Shown: positions 27,114-35,876 of the stretch, in pieces
Numbering within the stretch: position 1 is the first letter of the stretch
Layout of the letters: each line of letters begins with the position of its first letter
From: an uncultured Pedobacter sp.
Lineage (GTDB): Bacteria > Bacteroidota > Bacteroidia > Sphingobacteriales > Sphingobacteriaceae
Length of the DNA: 64,000 nt
Assembly: GCA_946478755.1 (NCBI GenBank)
Contig: CAMLDJ010000002.1
Coordinates: 7,052-71,051 of the forward strand
Reading direction: 5' to 3'
Program-made: the position numbers and the translations under genes
Notes under the pieces: generated by a model
What the model saw: the letters and a program-made list of their open reading frames with translations, nothing else
The model's database searches: none
Told to the model about the DNA's origin: nothing

Positions 27114-27554
27114 ATGACATTGGTTAAATTCAATCCGGAAAAAAAGAACAGTTCATTATTGCCAGGCTTTAATGACATCTTTGAATCAGTACTTGGCGAC
27201 ACTTTTTTTACCGACCGTCGTTTAAGCAACGTTCCTGCTGTAAACATCTCGGAATCAGCTGATCACTATCACATTGAGCTTGCTGCGCCCGGACTTAAAA
27301 AAGATGATTTCCGCGTTTCGGTAGAACGGGATATGCTCACTATCTCTACTGAAACAAAAAACGAAAACCTCAGCGAAGGAAGAACTTATAACAGAAAAGA
27401 GTATAATTATTCGGCCTTCACAAGATCTTTCACACTTCCGGAAAGTGCTGACATTGAAAAGATCAGTGCAAGCTATAACGATGGAATTCTGAAACTTGAA
27501 CTTCCTAAAAAAGAGGAGGCCAAAGCGGTCGCCAGACAGATCGAAATCCAATAA
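27114..27554 (+). CDS. Small heat shock protein, Hsp20/alpha-crystallin family
   Basis: The start is placed at the ATG at 27114 because an AAAGGAG ribosome-binding site precedes it by 9 bp; a longer frame starting upstream would contain that site. The 146-residue product has an alpha-crystallin domain from about residue 40 (VNISESADHYHIELAAPGLK, DFRVSVERDMLTIS, YSAFTRSFTLPESAD, ISASYNDGILKLELPKKEEA) and ends in a short tail. It is an ATP-independent chaperone that holds unfolding proteins under heat or oxidative stress. It is convergent with the Kai/kinase operon and separated from it by a two-way terminator. Confidence 0.96.
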   Translation: MTLVKFNPEKKNSSLLPGFNDIFESVLGDTFFTDRRLSNVPAVNISESADHYHIELAAPGLKKDDFRVSVERDMLTISTETKNENLSEGRTYNRKEYNYSAFTRSFTLPESADIEKISASYNDGILKLELPKKEEAKAVARQIEIQ

Positions 27555-27587
27555 AAAAATGCCGCATATAGCGGCATTTTTTTTTAT
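27553..27587. terminator. Bidirectional terminator between hsp20 and the kinase gene
   Basis: AATGCCGC, loop ATATA-type, GCGGCATT, flanked by A7 on the left and T9 on the right. It can end both the plus-strand hsp20 transcript and the minus-strand Kai operon transcript. Confidence 0.9.
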
Positions 27588-27611
27588 ATAATCCCTCCAC
27601 CAGCTTTCGCA

Positions 27612-29381
27612 CTAAAAGCGCTTTGCAGGATTAATTAAGGGTAAACTGAAATAAAAAACCGAGCCTTTTGTTAACTGGCTTTCTGCCCATATCTTTCCGC
27701 CATGTCTCTGGATAATCTCTGCAGATAGATAAAGCCCTATTCCGAAACCGGCAACAGTACTCATCCGATTGTTTTCTACCCGGTAAAACCGTTCGAATAG
27801 TTTTGGGATATCGTTTTCATCTATTCCCATACCATGATCCATTATGCGGAATACAGCTGTACCATTCTCAAGATAACTGTCAATAGTTATTTCACTATCG
27901 GCCGGTGAATATTTCACCGCATTGCTGATCAGATTATTGACCACATGCCCAAGTTTGTCCCTGTCTGCATTCACAAAAAAACCTGGCTGGAAGGCGTACT
28001 TTATATTATGGTTGTTTACCGTGGCAATATATTCCTCTACCACTTCCTTAAGTAGGACAGACATTTCTATGGGCTGAAAATCCATCAACATTTTTCCCGA
28101 TTCCAAACGCGAGAGGTTGAGAAAACCATTGATCATGCCTGTCATTTTATTGATCTGACGCTCAGCGCCCCGGAGGGCCTTATCTGCAAAACCGTTCAGC
28201 GTACCCCTGGCTTTCACCTGCATAACCTGAATATAACCTTTCATGGAAGTAAGCGGTGTCTTGAGTTCGTGACTAACCATTGCAATAAAATCGTTCTTCC
28301 GCTGTTCATCCCTTTTCTGATCTGTCACGTCCATTAAAACAGCATAAAAGCTATCAAAATCGCCATAGCTACCTTTTTTTAGCTTGCCTACGATTCTCAT
28401 CCAACGGTTCTCACCTGAAATAAGATGTTTGATCGGATAGGTATAATCCAGGGGTTTCCCAAGATTAATACAATCCTGAAGGACCCCTTGGAGCGCAGAT
28501 AGGTATTCGGTGCCAACACTGCTCAGTACCATTGTCCAGCTCACTTCGCCCTCCAAGGGCAGACCACAGAGTTTCCTGAACCGCTCTGATACTTCAACCC
28601 GTCCTGTTTTGATATCCAGGTTACAACTGCCCAGCTCAGCAGCGTCGAAGGCAGACTGTAAGTTATCTTCGCTCTCCCTCAGCGCATCGAGTGCATCCTT
28701 AAGCTGCCCGTTGACTTCTTTCTGAAGATCATTGACTGCTGCGAGTTTTTCATTGATAGTCTCGAGCTCCTGTGTCCTTAGCCTGACTGTATTTTCAAGA
28801 TTTTCATTGAGTTCATCTGCATTTTTTCTTGCCGCTTCAAGTTCCCTGTTCCTCGTTTCCAAAAGCAACTGGTTTTTCTTCAGCTCGCTCAGATCGGTAA
28901 TAATGACGCTCAGTGAAGTGCCTTCATCAAGGTTAAGCGCCTTTAGAGAAAGCTGAACAGCCAAGGAAGTGCCCGAGCTGTTGATGATATCGACTTCTGC
29001 CCTGGTGTCTACTTCCCAGGCTCCATCTATTGTCTCTCTTACAAAGGCCTGATCTTCTGTTGAAAAAAATGCCAAAAAGTTTAGACCGATAACTTTCTCT
29101 AAGGGTAGCCCCAAAAGCCGTGCGAGTTGTGAGTTGCAATACAGTACCCTATAAGATTCATCGAGTGTAAGTGCGCTTTCTGTCATCTGTTCGATAAAGA
29201 TCCTGTAGGTCTGATCAGCACTCTTAAGTGTAAAAAGCTGATGACCATCCTGACCATTTACAATCAGGGCATCAACTTCTCCAGAGCGGATCGCATGGAT
29301 AATATCGTTGGCTTCCTCGAGCTGGATACGAAGTTCTTCATAGGCCTGCTCGAGCCTGATATGTTCACTTGACTTCTGCAT
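27612..29381 (-). CDS. Cytoplasmic PAS-PAS sensor histidine kinase linked to kaiBC genes
   Basis: This 589-residue protein has no membrane segment. A short N-terminal helix contains HAIRSGEVDALIV. PAS 1 spans about 55-165 (ESALTLDESYRVLYCNSQLA), a coiled coil 165-240, PAS 2 240-355 (FDAAELGSCNLDIKTGR), then HisKA with MVSHELKTPLTSM (phosphoacceptor His371) and a HATPase domain with NLISNAVKYSP and GFGIGLYLSAEI. There is no receiver or output domain, and unlike cyanobacterial SasA no KaiB-like sensor domain. It starts 3 bp after the second kaiB, so it is part of the Kai operon. A likely role is reading the KaiB/KaiC state and passing phosphate to a separate receiver such as the lone one at 38867-39247; that pairing is inference. 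Confidence 0.93.
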   Translation of the reverse strand: MQKSSEHIRLEQAYEELRIQLEEANDIIHAIRSGEVDALIVNGQDGHQLFTLKSADQTYRIFIEQMTESALTLDESYRVLYCNSQLARLLGLPLEKVIGLNFLAFFSTEDQAFVRETIDGAWEVDTRAEVDIINSSGTSLAVQLSLKALNLDEGTSLSVIITDLSELKKNQLLLETRNRELEAARKNADELNENLENTVRLRTQELETINEKLAAVNDLQKEVNGQLKDALDALRESEDNLQSAFDAAELGSCNLDIKTGRVEVSERFRKLCGLPLEGEVSWTMVLSSVGTEYLSALQGVLQDCINLGKPLDYTYPIKHLISGENRWMRIVGKLKKGSYGDFDSFYAVLMDVTDQKRDEQRKNDFIAMVSHELKTPLTSMKGYIQVMQVKARGTLNGFADKALRGAERQINKMTGMINGFLNLSRLESGKMLMDFQPIEMSVLLKEVVEEYIATVNNHNIKYAFQPGFFVNADRDKLGHVVNNLISNAVKYSPADSEITIDSYLENGTAVFRIMDHGMGIDENDIPKLFERFYRVENNRMSTVAGFGIGLYLSAEIIQRHGGKIWAESQLTKGSVFYFSLPLINPAKRF

Positions 29382-29384
29382 AAC

Positions 29385-29699
29385 TTAATAACTGATACCC
29401 AAACCTTTCAATACTTTCTCCCTGTCAGAACAGTCCCCGATCAGCTTTTTGGTAGGAACTGGCGATTTTTTGATCAACATCGGGATGGCCGTCACATCTT
29501 CCTGCTGCACTAACAATGGCTGCTGATGTGCATCAATGATATCCAGCTCGTACCTACCAGCAATAAATTCCTCACATATTGCGCGGATGTTGACAATTGC
29601 CCTTGCGGAAACCGGTGATGCACCTGCAATGAAAAGCCTAAGCGAAAAAAAATCAGCGCTTTGGGTACTATCTTGATGATCCGGGTTTCCTATCGACAT
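29385..29699 (-). CDS. KaiB-family protein (second, divergent copy)
   Basis: A 104-residue KaiB-like thioredoxin-fold protein: LRLFIAGASPVSARAIVNIR, YELDIIDAHQQPLLVQQEDV, TAIPMLIKKSPVPTKKLIGD and DREKVLKGLGI line up with the family throughout. It carries a longer N-terminus than the first copy and is more divergent. It begins 2 bp after the first kaiB stop. Paired KaiB paralogues may divide KaiC binding and kinase signalling between them; this is inference. Confidence 0.92.
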   Translation of the reverse strand: MSIGNPDHQDSTQSADFFSLRLFIAGASPVSARAIVNIRAICEEFIAGRYELDIIDAHQQPLLVQQEDVTAIPMLIKKSPVPTKKLIGDCSDREKVLKGLGISY

Positions 29700-29701
29700 A
29701 A

Positions 29702-29989
29702 TTAATTATTAATCTTTGTACGTATGTCCAGTCCCACAAGAACCTTTTCCTCGTTTGAAAGGTCACCTATAATTTTGCGGACCGGTTCAGGCACTTTTTT
29801 TACCAGTGTCGGAATGGCAAATATCTGATCACCCTCAGCCAGCTGCGGTTTTTCCAAAAGATCGATCACCTCAATGCTATATTTACCTTTCAGATGCTCC
29901 TCGCAGAGCTTTTTCAGGTTTTCAAGCGCAGCTACCGATTTACTTGTTTTACCGGCTACGTACAGCCGGAGTTCATATGCTTTCCCCAC
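29702..29989 (-). CDS. kaiB: KaiB-family circadian clock protein
   Basis: A 95-residue protein very close to canonical Kai[61 protein letters not shown] and [13 protein letters not shown]. The start is a GTG at 29989, two bases after the kaiC stop, so it is translationally coupled; no in-frame ATG is available. In cyanobacteria fold-switched KaiB binds the CI ring of KaiC. Confidence 0.95.
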   Translation of the reverse strand: MGKAYELRLYVAGKTSKSVAALENLKKLCEEHLKGKYSIEVIDLLEKPQLAEGDQIFAIPTLVKKVPEPVRKIIGDLSNEEKVLVGLDIRTKINN

Positions 29990-29991
29990 AA

Positions 29992-31737
29992 TTATTTGTT
30001 TTTGTGTACATTTTTTTCTTCCCCGCCATCATCTCCCCTGCGCAGATCGGCAATTTTGTTTATCGTTTCGCCCATAATCTGCTTTTTTAAAGCCTCCTCA
30101 ACATAAACTTTATTGAGTTCCTCTTCTGCTGATTCATATTCGGATCTTAAACTTTCGATCTTTGATTCTAAAATTTTCCGTTTGCGCTCGAGTTCACGGT
30201 CCTTACGGCTAACAGCCTGGGCGTGGATAACTTCGCCAGTCTGCTCCATAAGCATCCTTGCTTCCCTTGCCGAGCCGGTAAGTACACCATCCTCGGTAAG
30301 ATATACATCCACCAGATCCAATCCCTTATCTGTAATCACAAATTCGCGTATCTGGTTTGAATGTTTCATTCCTCTTGACTTCATGATATACAATCCACGG
30401 TTCCGCTCACCATTGCTTTCGATATCACGAATCAAAAGCCAGGCATCAACAAGCGAAGACACCCCTTCATCGGTCTGTTCATTAACTATATTATTCAGTG
30501 TGAGGGCTGTAAACATTACTGTAATCTGTTCAGCCTGTAGAAAATCGATCAGTCGCACAAGCATGGTTTTCACATCACTAACCGATCCTATCGTGATCAG
30601 GTTGGTAATCGGGTCAAGTATAACAACAGATGGCTTAGACTTTTTGATTGCCTTATGGATCGCCACCAGGTGCATTTCCAGTCCGTACAAAGTAGGGCGT
30701 GAGGCGTAAAACTCAAGAGATCCTTCCTTAAGGTGTTTTTGAAGATCTATGCCAATGGAACGCATATTTCTGATAATCTGTTTTGGGGATTCTTCGAAAG
30801 CAAAGAAAAGGCATTTCTCTCCCCTAAGACAGGCCGCATTAGCAAATGTTGCTGCTATACTCGTCTTGCCCGTGCCGGCCGTCCCTGAAACCAGAATACT
30901 GCTCCCTTTATAAAAGCCAGAATTTCCCAACATTTTATCCAGCGCAGCAATACCTGAAGGCAAGCTTTTTGTAGAAACTTCATGATTCAGCTGCAGAGAG
31001 GTAACAGGAAGCACGGATATACCCTCATCGTCTATCAGAAAGGGATATTCATTGGTTCCATGGACCGATCCCCGGTATTTTACAACCCTGAGCCTCCTGG
31101 TGGAGATCTGGTTGATAATCCTGTGATCAAGTAAAATAACACAATCTGACACGTACTCTTCAAGGCCCTGACGGGTAAGGCCATTCCCTCCACGTTCACC
31201 TGTTATGACTGCCGTAACGCCCTTCGATTTTAGAAACTGAAAAAGTCTCCTGATCTCTGCCCGCAGCACTGCAGTATTATTTAATCCCGCGAAAAGGTTC
31301 TCGATGGTATCAAGTGCTACCCTTTTTGCACCTATACTGTCAATTGCGTATCCCAGACGGATAAAAAGCCCCTCCAGGTCATACTCTCCGGTCTCCTCAA
31401 TTTCTGAACGGTCTATATGCACGTAATCCAACCTTATCTTCTTATCCTTTTCTAACTGTTCCAGATCAAAACCAAGTGATGCTACGTTCGCTTTAAGTTC
31501 TTCGGCTTTTTCCTCAAAGGCCATAAATACCCCTGGTTCGCCATAATCCAAGGCTCCTTTAACAATAAACTCTATGGAAAAAAGTGTTTTTCCCGAACCT
31601 GCCTCACCGCATACAAGTGTAGGTCTTCCAGCGGGCAGCCCGCCTAATGTAATCTCATCAAGTCCGGAAATGCCAGTAAGTGTTTTTGGAATTGTACCAG
31701 TTGAGCGCGCTTCCAGTTGATTTTTTGATTTAGCCAT
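29992..31737 (-). CDS. kaiC: KaiC-family double-domain ATPase/kinase
   Basis: The protein has 581 residues and two RecA-like KaiC domains. CI has Walker A GEAGSGKT (44-51) and the catalytic pair FEE (75-76); CII has GTAGTGKT (285-292) and FEE (315-316). In CII the region aligned with the cyanobacterial phosphosites reads [12 protein letters not shown], so Thr422, Ser427 and Ser428 stand where T426, S431 and T432 are; the phosphorylatable side chains are retained. After the conserved GVLTGSAR, the C-terminus is a charged coiled coil (about 500-570) rather than the KaiA-binding A-loop, and no kaiA gene is present. It is the first gene of a four-gene operon (kaiC-kaiB-kaiB-kinase). Non-cyanobacterial KaiC proteins are known and have been tied to stress fitness. 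Confidence 0.95.
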   Translation of the reverse strand: MAKSKNQLEARSTGTIPKTLTGISGLDEITLGGLPAGRPTLVCGEAGSGKTLFSIEFIVKGALDYGEPGVFMAFEEKAEELKANVASLGFDLEQLEKDKKIRLDYVHIDRSEIEETGEYDLEGLFIRLGYAIDSIGAKRVALDTIENLFAGLNNTAVLRAEIRRLFQFLKSKGVTAVITGERGGNGLTRQGLEEYVSDCVILLDHRIINQISTRRLRVVKYRGSVHGTNEYPFLIDDEGISVLPVTSLQLNHEVSTKSLPSGIAALDKMLGNSGFYKGSSILVSGTAGTGKTSIAATFANAACLRGEKCLFFAFEESPKQIIRNMRSIGIDLQKHLKEGSLEFYASRPTLYGLEMHLVAIHKAIKKSKPSVVILDPITNLITIGSVSDVKTMLVRLIDFLQAEQITVMFTALTLNNIVNEQTDEGVSSLVDAWLLIRDIESNGERNRGLYIMKSRGMKHSNQIREFVITDKGLDLVDVYLTEDGVLTGSAREARMLMEQTGEVIHAQAVSRKDRELERKRKILESKIESLRSEYESAEEELNKVYVEEALKKQIMGETINKIADLRRGDDGGEEKNVHKNK

Positions 31738-31974
31738 TTATTTTTTAACGCTTAAATCTATTAGATTATAGTAATATTGATCAGTTCTTTCCAAACAAAC
31801 AGGGAATATTAAAAAATGTTTGCAACAAGCGCATATATTAGGTACCGGAAATTACTGTATATACGTTGAAGAATGGCAACGCATCCATTGCAATCCAACA
31901 AAAACAGAGAAACGTCTTACATTGGTTTTCATCCGACATCACAGGTCATTCCGCATCTATCTGGCAGAACATAT

Positions 31975-32008
31975 AAAAAGCGGGCATGCCATACCGCTGC
32001 CCGCTTTT
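31975..32008 (-). terminator. Terminator of the small acidic protein gene
   Basis: AAAAGCGGGCA pairs with TGCCCGCTTTT around an 11-base loop; the left A-tract becomes a U-tract for the minus-strand transcript. It sits 7 bp past the stop at 32015, which also supports that small gene being real. It separates it from the kaiC promoter region (31738-31974), where nothing else is seen. Confidence 0.82.
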
Positions 32009-32014
32009 AAGGTG

Positions 32015-32203
32015 CTAGGCATTTCCGCCCGCATTCCCGGCAAGATCTCCCCCAACATCATCTTCATCATCAGTTTCACCGGTAAGCCCCCGTTGAACCT
32101 CATTATCATCAGCTTCTTCTTCTTCGTTGGGACTTATCCGCGACTGTTCATTGCCGTTTTCATCTTCTTTGTCTTCTTCTTTTGGATCGATGTAATTTTT
32201 CAT
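32015..32203 (-). CDS. Small highly acidic hypothetical protein
   Basis: A 62-residue protein, strongly acidic (runs such as KEEDKEDENGNE, EEEEADDNE, TDDEDDVGGD) and probably disordered, without signal or membrane segment. No family is recognised. A clean terminator directly after the stop supports expression. It resembles in style the other small polar proteins of this cluster at 36346 and 38533. Confidence 0.65.
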   Translation of the reverse strand: MKNYIDPKEEDKEDENGNEQSRISPNEEEEADDNEVQRGLTGETDDEDDVGGDLAGNAGGNA

Positions 32204-32295
32204 AGTATCTGTTTTATTGTAAAACAGATACTTTACAACTATAGTTTCAAAAAAATAGCAAAATTGGCATCAAATATGACTGCCTGCTCAATAGC

Positions 32296-32372
32296 TGGTC
32301 GGGATAGGAAGATTCGAACTTCCGACCTCCAGCACCCCATGCTGGCGCGATACCTGGCTACGCTATATCCCG
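32296..32372 (-). tRNA. tRNA-Pro (anticodon GGG)
   Basis: A 77-nt cloverleaf on the minus strand. The acceptor stem is CGGGATA/TATCCCG, the discriminator A and CCA are encoded, the anticodon stem is CCAGC/GCTGG with loop ATGGGGT (anticodon GGG), and the T loop is GTTCGAATC. It decodes CCC/CCU proline codons. It stands alone between the small acidic gene and the ankyrin gene. Confidence 0.96.
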
Positions 32373-32539
32373 TTTGCTGAATTCCCTTTAGGGAACACAA
32401 AAAATTGATACAAAGATATATCACATCGCGCTTTTGACAGAAAAATTTTAAAAAAAGGTTGAAGTATTATTGATTTTTTCAACAGAAAATGAACAGCGCT
32501 TCCCCTTAAACTTTTTAACAATGTGAATGTTATATAACA

Positions 32540-33046
32540 ATGGAAAACATAGAACAACTCATTATACCTGCTGCAAGAAAAGGCGATACCGAGGTTTTAA
32601 AAGAATTAATACGCAGAGGAGCGAATATAAATTTTCAAGACGCTAAAGGTTATACCGCTTTGATTATTGCCTGCTACAATGACCAGCTGGAAGCGGCAGC
32701 ATACCTGGTTGCTTCGGGAGCAGACTTAAATCTTGGAGATCAGGGAGGCAACACAGCCTTAATGGGTGCAGCATTTAAAGGCTATACCGATATTGCTAAA
32801 CTATTGATCGAAAGTGGGGCAGACATTAATCTTCAGCATGGAAACGGTGGAACTGCACTGATGTTTGCTGCAATGTTTGGCCGCAATGAGGTATTAAAAC
32901 TACTTTTAGACAATGGTGCAAAAACCGGGCTCCGGGATATCAGGGGACAGCACGCATTGGATCTGGCCATTTTGCAGGGGAACGAAACTGGAGCTGAACT
33001 GCTTGAATTATACAGCAAAAATGTTAATCTTGCAAAAGCGCCTTAA
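32540..33046 (+). CDS. Ankyrin repeat protein
   Basis: A 168-residue protein made of about four to five ankyrin repeats with the usual motifs: GDTEVLKELIRRGANINFQD, GYTALIIACYNDQLEAAAYL, GNTALMGAAFKGYTDIAKLL, ESGADINLQHGNGGTALMFA and LRDIRGQHALDLAILQGNET. There is no signal peptide, so it is cytoplasmic. Ankyrin proteins next to catalase genes are known in Pseudomonas (ankB-katB), where they support catalase activity; here a catalase gene is 0.6 kb away on the other strand. It overlaps the end of the convergent gene by 23 bp. Confidence 0.9.
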   Translation: MENIEQLIIPAARKGDTEVLKELIRRGANINFQDAKGYTALIIACYNDQLEAAAYLVASGADLNLGDQGGNTALMGAAFKGYTDIAKLLIESGADINLQHGNGGTALMFAAMFGRNEVLKLLLDNGAKTGLRDIRGQHALDLAILQGNETGAELLELYSKNVNLAKAP

Positions 33047-33629
33047 CCAGTCCTTTCCACTGCGGATATGAAAAACCCAGTTTGGCTGCCATTCCCACCA
33101 TAAAATTCCTTCCCTTATCATAAAGGCTGCCGTTATCCGTATTTGGAACTTCATTTCTAGCATGTTCTTCCGCACTAACACATCGTCCAGTCCGCGTAAT
33201 GATAAAGCTTGATGTAGCCTCACTTTTTAAAAAGTGGGCAGTTTCCTTTTTTCGCGACAAAGGGTGTGCACAGGGCCTTACCCTCATGGATAATGTTTGC
33301 TTTTTATCGTCGCTTTCAGTTGTGATCTCCTCGATTTGAACCCAATCATAGCCCATTCCAGCCTGGGTTCCGGGACCAGGAATATCGATTCTAATATAAT
33401 CATTTAACTGCGCCTGCCTTTCTGCACGGATGCCTTGAGGATCGATTAATTGGAATGCGGATATGCCTGCATAACGTCCCCATTCGTTTACGGACAATAA
33501 TCTGGTACACGCCCGTTCAAAAACCTTTACCGCTTCTGCCAGGGTGCTACAGTTCATGCGCTCTATTACATCCATTTCGCTACCTGTATATTGGGCAGGT
33601 ACGGCCTCTAAGTTGTTTTTATTTTCCAT
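33024..33629 (-). CDS. Conserved hypothetical protein next to catalase
   Basis: A 201-residue product with its ATG at 33629 (MENKNNLEAV), preferred over a TTG two codons earlier. It is soluble, without signal peptide. It looks like a globular domain with TLAEAVKVFERACTRLLSVN, GYDWVQIEEI, SMRVRPCAHPL, FLKSEATSSFIITRTGR and a helical C-terminus. I do not recognise the family. It lies 54 bp after the catalase stop on the same strand, with a hairpin between, so it may be partly cotranscribed with the catalase. Confidence 0.78.
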   Translation of the reverse strand: MENKNNLEAVPAQYTGSEMDVIERMNCSTLAEAVKVFERACTRLLSVNEWGRYAGISAFQLIDPQGIRAERQAQLNDYIRIDIPGPGTQAGMGYDWVQIEEITTESDDKKQTLSMRVRPCAHPLSRKKETAHFLKSEATSSFIITRTGRCVSAEEHARNEVPNTDNGSLYDKGRNFMVGMAAKLGFSYPQWKGLVKALLQD

Positions 33630-33642
33630 AGCCAATAAATTT

Positions 33643-33666
33643 GGTGAAGGCTATTTGGCCTTCACC
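33643..33666 (-). terminator. Hairpin after the catalase gene
   Basis: GGTGAAGGC (33643-33651) pairs perfectly with GCCTTCACC (33658-33666). On the minus strand it lies 18 bp after the catalase stop and is followed by an A/T-rich stretch, so it is a terminator or attenuator before the next gene. Confidence 0.6.
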
Positions 33667-33683
33667 TTGGTTTGTACCTTAAA

Positions 33684-35876
33684 CTATGCAGGTACTTTTC
33701 TTTGGATTTCACGGTCCCAAAAGCGGTGCAAGGCAATCATTTCTGCAAAAGTCTTTATAAGGGCAGCAATATCCTCAGTAATCAAAATTCCTTCGCGTAG
33801 TGCAGCATCGTCTGCGTATTCTTCTGGTAGCTTTTTAGCGAAATAAGTAGATTCCAATACCTGGAGCGCTTGTTTGTCGGCAGCAATTGCCTTACAATGT
33901 TTAAAAGCCTCATTTAAGAAATGAATGGCATTGGCTTCTCCACTAAGTGCATTAACTGAATCAGCGCCCCCAGGTACATATACTGCATCGTAAAGGACGG
34001 ATGCTGCTGTTAGAAGACTTTCATCCACTGCAATATTTTTACCACCTGTCGAAATAATTTCACCCAATCTTGGCGCTATAATATGCACCACCGCTCCCTG
34101 TGTAACCAAGAAATCTTTAACTTTGCTAAGTGTCGGCTCATTTACCCCATCTGCAGCAAGTATTGCAATTTTTCTTGACCTGACGGTATCTTTGATCGTT
34201 GTGGCCATACTTAGCGCTACAGACCTTGCAAGGCTTCCTTTAGGATTTACAGAAGCATAATCCTTCCTTTTGCCATCCGCTGGGAGGCTATTGTTAAGGT
34301 CTACCAAAGGGATTTTTGGAATCTGCAGGCCCAATGCCTGCGCAACTGCCCCAGCCAACCCCTTATCTATCTGAATTAATACAGCCAGCATACGCTCCCT
34401 TATAGGAATGGCCTTTACTTTGCCGAGTTCAAAACTAAGGGCATCAATAAGGTGGTTTTTTTCGGCATTGCTCTGTGAATTGAAGAACAAGCGGGCCTGT
34501 GAAAAATGATCGAAAAAACTTCTGCTCCTTGCCCGGATCTTTCTGGCATCAATTGCCTCATTATGACTTACAAAGCCACCTTGTGCAACCGGTACCTGCA
34601 TTGGGTCGTTTGCGGCTAGTCCGTTCGGGCCATAACTGGTTTTACCCCTGTTGATTGTTTGCCGCATATGGCCATCGCGTTGGTTATTATGCACGGGAAT
34701 TACAGGTCTGTTAATCGGGATTTCATGAAAATTTGGCCCTCCTAATCGAATTAGCTGGGTATCGGTATAAGAAAACAATCTGCCCTGCAATAGCGGGTCG
34801 TTAGTAAAATCGATACCTGGTACAACATGGCCAACGTGGAAAGCAACTTGCTCAGTTTCCGCGAAAAAGTTATCGGGGTTTCTGTTAAGTGTCATCTTAC
34901 CAATACGCTGTACGGGAACAAGTTCTTCGGGGATCAGTTTTGTAGGATCCAAAAGATCAAAATCAAATTTAAACTCATCAGCCTCAGGAACGATCTGCAC
35001 ACCGAGTTCCCATTCTGGAAAGGCACCTGCCTCGATAGCATCCCAAAGATCCCTCCTATGAAAATCGGGATCTTTGCCCGAAATATTCTGTGCCTCATCC
35101 CAAGCTACCGAATGTACACCCAAAAGTGGCTTCCAGTGGAATTTCACAAAACTGGCATCACCATTGGCATTTACGAATCTAAAGGTATGTACACCAAATC
35201 CCTCCATCATGCGGTAGCTCCTTGGTATAGCACGATCACTCATTAGCCACATAATCATATGCGACGACTCCGGCATCTGAGAAATAAAATCCCAAAAAGT
35301 GTCGTGAGCCGAAGCCGCCTGCGGCATTTCGTTATCAGGCTCTGGTTTTACTGCATGAACAAGATCTGGAAATTTAACCGCATCCTGAATAAAAAATACT
35401 GGCATGTTATTGCCTACAAGGTCAAAATTCCCCTCCTGGGTATAAAATTTTACGGCAAAACCCCTTACGTCACGTGCCAAATCTGTCGATCCCCTGGAGC
35501 CTGCTACAGTTGAAAACCTAACAAACACCGGAGTTTCTGCTCCCGGATCGCATAAAAATGCGGCCCTGGTTAACTTAGACATGTCTTCGTATACCTTAAA
35601 AACTCCATGTGCAGCCGAACCCCTGGCATGCACTACCCTTTCGGGTATGCGTTCATGATCAAAATGTGTAATTTTCTCCCTAAGGATAAAATCCTCCAGA
35701 AGTGTTGCTCCTCTTTCTCCGGCTTTGAGCGAATTCTGATCGTCGTTAATACCGACCCCATGGTTAGTTGTTAAAAATTCGCCTGTCGAATCTGCTACAA
35801 AAGATTCCAGTTGTGTAGTCTTGTCATTTTCTTGTTGGGCAGGTTTATTTTTTCTTTTTGGTGTTTTCTTGTCCAT
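33684..35876 (-). CDS. katE: Large-subunit (HPII/KatE-type) monofunctional catalase
   Basis: A 730-residue clade-2 catalase that degrades hydrogen peroxide. The N-terminal extension is Lys/Gln-rich. The heme pocket carries RVVHARGSAAHGVF (essential His83), VRFSTVAGSRGSTD, FFIQDAVKFPDLVHAVKPEP and the proximal Tyr in GRLFSYTDTQLIRLG (Tyr370). A C-terminal DJ-1/PfpI-like flavodoxin domain (about 570-710, KIAILAADGVNEPTLSKVKD) marks the large-subunit class. Such enzymes are cytoplasmic and usually stationary-phase or general-stress induced, which fits the Hsp20 and Kai neighbours. Confidence 0.97.
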   Translation of the reverse strand: MDKKTPKRKNKPAQQENDKTTQLESFVADSTGEFLTTNHGVGINDDQNSLKAGERGATLLEDFILREKITHFDHERIPERVVHARGSAAHGVFKVYEDMSKLTRAAFLCDPGAETPVFVRFSTVAGSRGSTDLARDVRGFAVKFYTQEGNFDLVGNNMPVFFIQDAVKFPDLVHAVKPEPDNEMPQAASAHDTFWDFISQMPESSHMIMWLMSDRAIPRSYRMMEGFGVHTFRFVNANGDASFVKFHWKPLLGVHSVAWDEAQNISGKDPDFHRRDLWDAIEAGAFPEWELGVQIVPEADEFKFDFDLLDPTKLIPEELVPVQRIGKMTLNRNPDNFFAETEQVAFHVGHVVPGIDFTNDPLLQGRLFSYTDTQLIRLGGPNFHEIPINRPVIPVHNNQRDGHMRQTINRGKTSYGPNGLAANDPMQVPVAQGGFVSHNEAIDARKIRARSRSFFDHFSQARLFFNSQSNAEKNHLIDALSFELGKVKAIPIRERMLAVLIQIDKGLAGAVAQALGLQIPKIPLVDLNNSLPADGKRKDYASVNPKGSLARSVALSMATTIKDTVRSRKIAILAADGVNEPTLSKVKDFLVTQGAVVHIIAPRLGEIISTGGKNIAVDESLLTAASVLYDAVYVPGGADSVNALSGEANAIHFLNEAFKHCKAIAADKQALQVLESTYFAKKLPEEYADDAALREGILITEDIAALIKTFAEMIALHRFWDREIQRKVPA

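Noticed and set aside
32296..32372. tRNA-Pro as an integration site of a mobile island carrying the Kai operon
   Set aside because: No integrase gene and no second copy of the tRNA 3' end were seen in the window.
31820..32380. 186-codon open frame on the plus strand
   Set aside because: Its last part is the antisense of tRNA-Pro(GGG), and it also runs over the terminator at 31975-32008 and the opposite-strand acidic gene; the composition is not protein-like.
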